Assembly (NCBI GenBank): GCA_011523195.1
Contig: WTHH01000102.1
Coordinates: forward strand, 1 to 8,736
Length of the DNA: 8,736 nucleotides
Direction of reading: 5' to 3'
Source of the DNA: Verrucomicrobiales bacterium
GTDB taxonomy: Bacteria; Verrucomicrobiota; Verrucomicrobiia; Limisphaerales; UBA1096
The notes below the pieces were generated by a model. The model saw only the letters and a list, made by a program, of their open reading frames with translations, searched no databases and had not been told where the DNA came from. Below are positions 7,042-8,736 of this stretch, in pieces. Positions within the stretch are counted from its first letter, which is position 1, and the number at the start of each line of letters is the position of its first letter. Position numbers and translations under genes: made by a program.

Positions 7042-8480
7042 GCAAGAATCTCCCGGACCACCCGTCCGTGGACGTCGGTCAATCGGTACTGGCGCCCCTG
7101 AAACTTGAACGTCAATCGTTCGTGGTCGATCCCCAACTGGTGCAGGATGGTCGCGTTCAGATCATGCACATGCACCGGGTCCCGAACGATGTTGTAGCTG
7201 TAGTCGTCGGTCTCACCATGCACCAGACCGGATTTCACTCCTCCCCCGGCGAGCATGTAACTGAAGCAACGCGGATGATGATCGCGCCCGCCGTTTTTCT
7301 CCGGGGACTGCGCGTAGATTGTTCGACCAAACTCGCCTCCCCAGACGATCAACGTCTCGTCGAGCAGGCCTCGTTGCCGCAGGTCGGTGATCAGGCCGGC
7401 CGTCGGGTGATCGGTATCGCGGCATTGCCGGGGCATGTCGCGCGCGAGGTTGGAGTGATGATCCCAGCCCATGTGAAACAATTGTATAAACCGCACATCG
7501 CGCTCAGCCAACCGCCGGGCCAACAGGCAGTTCGCAGCAAACGAACCCGCCTTTTTCACGTCCGGTCCGTATAGCTTGAGGACATGTTCCGGTTCACCGG
7601 AGACATCGGTCAACTCCGGCACGCTCGACTGCATCCGGAACGCCATCTCGTACTGGGCAATGCGCCCCTGGATTTCCGGGTCGCCCAGCGAGTCGAACCG
7701 CCGCCGGTTCAACGCCCCAAGGTCGTCAAGCATGTCCCGCCGCATGTCGCGGTCGATGCCGTCCGGGTTGGAGAGGTAATAGACCGGATCGCCGCTGTTG
7801 CGAAACTTCACCCCTGAATGCTGGGTGGGCAGAAAACCGGACGACCACAAACGGCTGTACAACGGTTGGGCATCGCCGGAGCCGCCCCGGGACGTCATGA
7901 CGATGTACGTCGGCAGGTCACGGTTCATCGCACCGAGACCGTACGAAACCCACGAGCCGATGCTCGGCCGGCCTGAGAGTTGAAAGCCAGTCTGCAAAAA
8001 CGTGATCGCCGGATCGTGGTTGATCGCCTCGGAATGTATCGAGCGCACCACACAAAACTCGTCCGCCACACGGCCGAGGTTAGGTAGCATCTCGCTCAAC
8101 TCCAGGCCGCTTTGGCCATATGCGGTAAAACGGTATTTCGTGGGGGCCACCGGAAGCGTTTTTTGATTGGACGTCATACCCGTCAGCCGTTGCCTGCCGC
8201 GAATCGAGTCCGGCAGTTCCTGACCGCGATGCTTCTCGAGTTGCGGTTTTGGATCAAAAAGATCCACCTGCGAGGGGCCGCCGGACTGGAACAGGTAGAT
8301 CACGCGCTTGGCCTTGGGAGCGAAGTGCGCTTGGCCAAGCGGCGCAGCCTTGGCCCAGCCCTGACCAAGCAGACAGCCCAGTGCCATGGCACCCAGCCCA
8401 TTGGCTGAAGTCTGTAAAAACGTCCGCCGGTTAAGGGCGTCCTGCTGTTGCCAGTCGGCGGGATGAATTGTCTGGGACAT
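7038..8480 (-). CDS. DUF1501 family exported protein (Tat-type leader)
   Basis: This is a full-length, 480-residue DUF1501 protein. The leader contains N17-R-R-T-F-L and a hydrophobic stretch of about 26-41, followed by A43-K-A-A46, a plausible cleavage site. The core opens with FAPKAKRVIYLFQSGGPSQVDLFDPKP, the strongest family signature (quoted here as adjoining short motifs: APKAKRVIYLF, then SGGPSQVDLFDPKP). Later motifs are GRPSIGSWVSYGLG, RFIQLFHMGWDHHS, GGEFGRT, GRDHH, VHVHDLNATILHQLG and RLTDVHG. It is a closer paralogue of the truncated gene at the left edge than of the one at 3744-5246. Its ATG shares one base with the stop of the upstream PSD1 gene (TAATG on the minus strand), the same coupling as in the plus-strand pair. 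A palindrome copy at 8328-8341 encodes L48-G-Q-A51, directly after the leader. No Shine-Dalgarno is evident. Confidence 0.95.
   Translation of the reverse strand: MSQTIHPADWQQQDALNRRTFLQTSANGLGAMALGCLLGQGWAKAAPLGQAHFAPKAKRVIYLFQSGGPSQVDLFDPKPQLEKHRGQELPDSIRGRQRLTGMTSNQKTLPVAPTKYRFTAYGQSGLELSEMLPNLGRVADEFCVVRSIHSEAINHDPAITFLQTGFQLSGRPSIGSWVSYGLGAMNRDLPTYIVMTSRGGSGDAQPLYSRLWSSGFLPTQHSGVKFRNSGDPVYYLSNPDGIDRDMRRDMLDDLGALNRRRFDSLGDPEIQGRIAQYEMAFRMQSSVPELTDVSGEPEHVLKLYGPDVKKAGSFAANCLLARRLAERDVRFIQLFHMGWDHHSNLARDMPRQCRDTDHPTAGLITDLRQRGLLDETLIVWGGEFGRTIYAQSPEKNGGRDHHPRCFSYMLAGGGVKSGLVHGETDDYSYNIVRDPVHVHDLNATILHQLGIDHERLTFKFQGRQYRLTDVHGRVVREILA
8328..8341. repeat. Iterated palindrome copy 5
   Basis: This is a perfect 14-base palindrome whose flanks (G, G) do not pair. 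It lies in the minus-strand DUF1501 gene and is read CCG CTT GGC CAA GCG, giving P-L-G-Q-A at residues 47-51, immediately after the export leader. Confidence 0.95.
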
Positions 8481-8482
8481 TA
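8478..8482 (-). other. TAATG stop/start overlap coupling PSD1 to DUF1501 (minus strand)
   Basis: Read on the minus strand, the TAA stop of the partial PSD1 gene overlaps the ATG of the DUF1501 gene by one base. This mirrors the plus-strand junction and supports the two genes being an obligate translational pair. Confidence 0.8.
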
Positions 8483-8736
8483 CTTGTTGATCAGTTCGTC
8501 TAGATTCAAAAGGACGTTGGCCACGGTGGCCATCGCAGCCAGCTTCGCTTGGCCAAGCGCACCATCCGAGGGGCTTTCCCCCTGGCCAAGCAGTTGTTCC
8601 GCCGCCTTGGGCTGGGCGCGAAACCGGGCCAGACGGCGTTCATAACCGGCCGTCAGCAACGCCAATTCGGTCGGCTCCGGCTGTCGCGCGGTCGCCGCAT
8701 GAAACGCCCAAGCGATGCGTTCGCCCGGCGTGTCAC
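8480..8736 (-). CDS. DUF1553 (PSD1-type) protein, C-terminal end only
   Basis: Only the last 84 or so residues are in the window; the gene runs off the right edge and no start is visible. The reading begins DTPGERIAWAFHAAT and ends VANVLLNLDELINK, which is the standard C-terminal end of DUF1553 proteins (family members end with a similar V-A-N/S-x-x-L-N-L-D-E stretch). It is the upstream partner of the minus-strand DUF1501 gene, with stop and start overlapping as TAATG. Near the end it carries two LGQ-containing stretches: LLGQG (from a degenerate copy of the palindrome) and ALGQA (from a perfect copy). These sit where I recall family members having LLxxGESP and LDPAELAA, so here the palindrome appears to replace sequence rather than lengthen the protein. 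The methionine-like TTG at 8663-8665 is internal and not a start. Confidence 0.88.
   Translation of the reverse strand, partial: DTPGERIAWAFHAATARQPEPTELALLTAGYERRLARFRAQPKAAEQLLGQGESPSDGALGQAKLAAMATVANVLLNLDELINK
8546..8559. repeat. Iterated palindrome copy 6
   Basis: This is a perfect 14-base palindrome with non-pairing flanks (T, C). It lies in the minus-strand PSD1 gene and is read GCG CTT GGC CAA GCG, giving A-L-G-Q-A, with 21 residues left before the stop. Confidence 0.95.
8579..8592. repeat. Probable degenerate copy of the iterated palindrome
   Basis: On the minus strand this reads TGCTTGGCCAGGGG, matching the 14-base core at 11 positions with the centre aligned. It encodes L-G-Q-G in the same frame as the perfect copies and lies 19 bases from copy 6. 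It may be a decayed copy or chance similarity. Confidence 0.4.

Noticed and set aside
7068..7574. Plus-strand open frame opposite the minus-strand DUF1501 gene
   Set aside because: It is a shadow of the well-supported DUF1501 coding frame, with no family features.
8304..8313. GCGCTTGGCC as another palindrome copy
   Set aside because: It is only half of the element and is explained by the conserved DUF1501 residues A-K-A-K-R on the minus strand.
8373..8384. A-L-G-C in the minus-strand DUF1501 leader as a lipobox
   Set aside because: Leu at -2 and Ala at -3 fit the lipobox poorly, and a standard AKAA cleavage region follows. It is more likely an ordinary leader.

Overview
The window looks like a GC-rich chromosomal segment from a Verrucomicrobiota bacterium, probably a marine or soil relative of the Pedosphaera/Limisphaerales group. 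Two things suggest this. The segment carries tandem DUF1549/DUF1553 (PSD1) plus DUF1501 gene pairs, which are hugely expanded in the Planctomycetes-Verrucomicrobia superphylum. It also carries a prepilin-type protein whose N-terminal helix ends LLPALAKAK, the verrucomicrobial form rather than the planctomycetal LLPAVQAARE form. The assignment is from family knowledge, not from a search.

Layout. (1) Positions 1-949: the C-terminal two thirds of a DUF1501 protein, truncated by the left edge. (2) Positions 1009-7041: a tight plus-strand run of PSD1 protein with an embedded discoidin-like domain, a DUF1501 protein overlapping it by one base (TAATG), an AT-richer prepilin-like gene 9 bases later, and a secreted HExxH metalloprotease-like protein 7 bases after that. 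(3) Positions 7038-8736: a convergent minus-strand pair, a DUF1501 protein and the C-terminal end of its upstream PSD1 partner, also joined by TAATG. The two convergent units share the stop tetranucleotide CTAG. The window therefore holds parts of three PSD1/DUF1501 modules. All full-length products have export signals (Sec, Tat-like or prepilin), so this is an envelope or extracellular gene set. Its substrate is unknown. No RNA genes, insertion sequences or CRISPR arrays are visible. The only gap of note is the 60 bases before the PSD1 gene, so almost everything is coding.

The most striking structure is not a gene. A 14-base perfect palindrome, CGCTTGGCCAAGCG, occurs six times, always inside a coding sequence. 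It is always read in the same one of three possible frames, giving the peptide L-G-Q-A, and always lies within about 65 residues of a protein terminus, often beside a signal-peptide cleavage region. Chance predicts far fewer than one copy. It resembles in kind, but not in sequence, the highly iterated palindrome HIP1 of cyanobacteria. It could be a dispersed micro-repeat or a protein/methylase recognition site embedded in genes.
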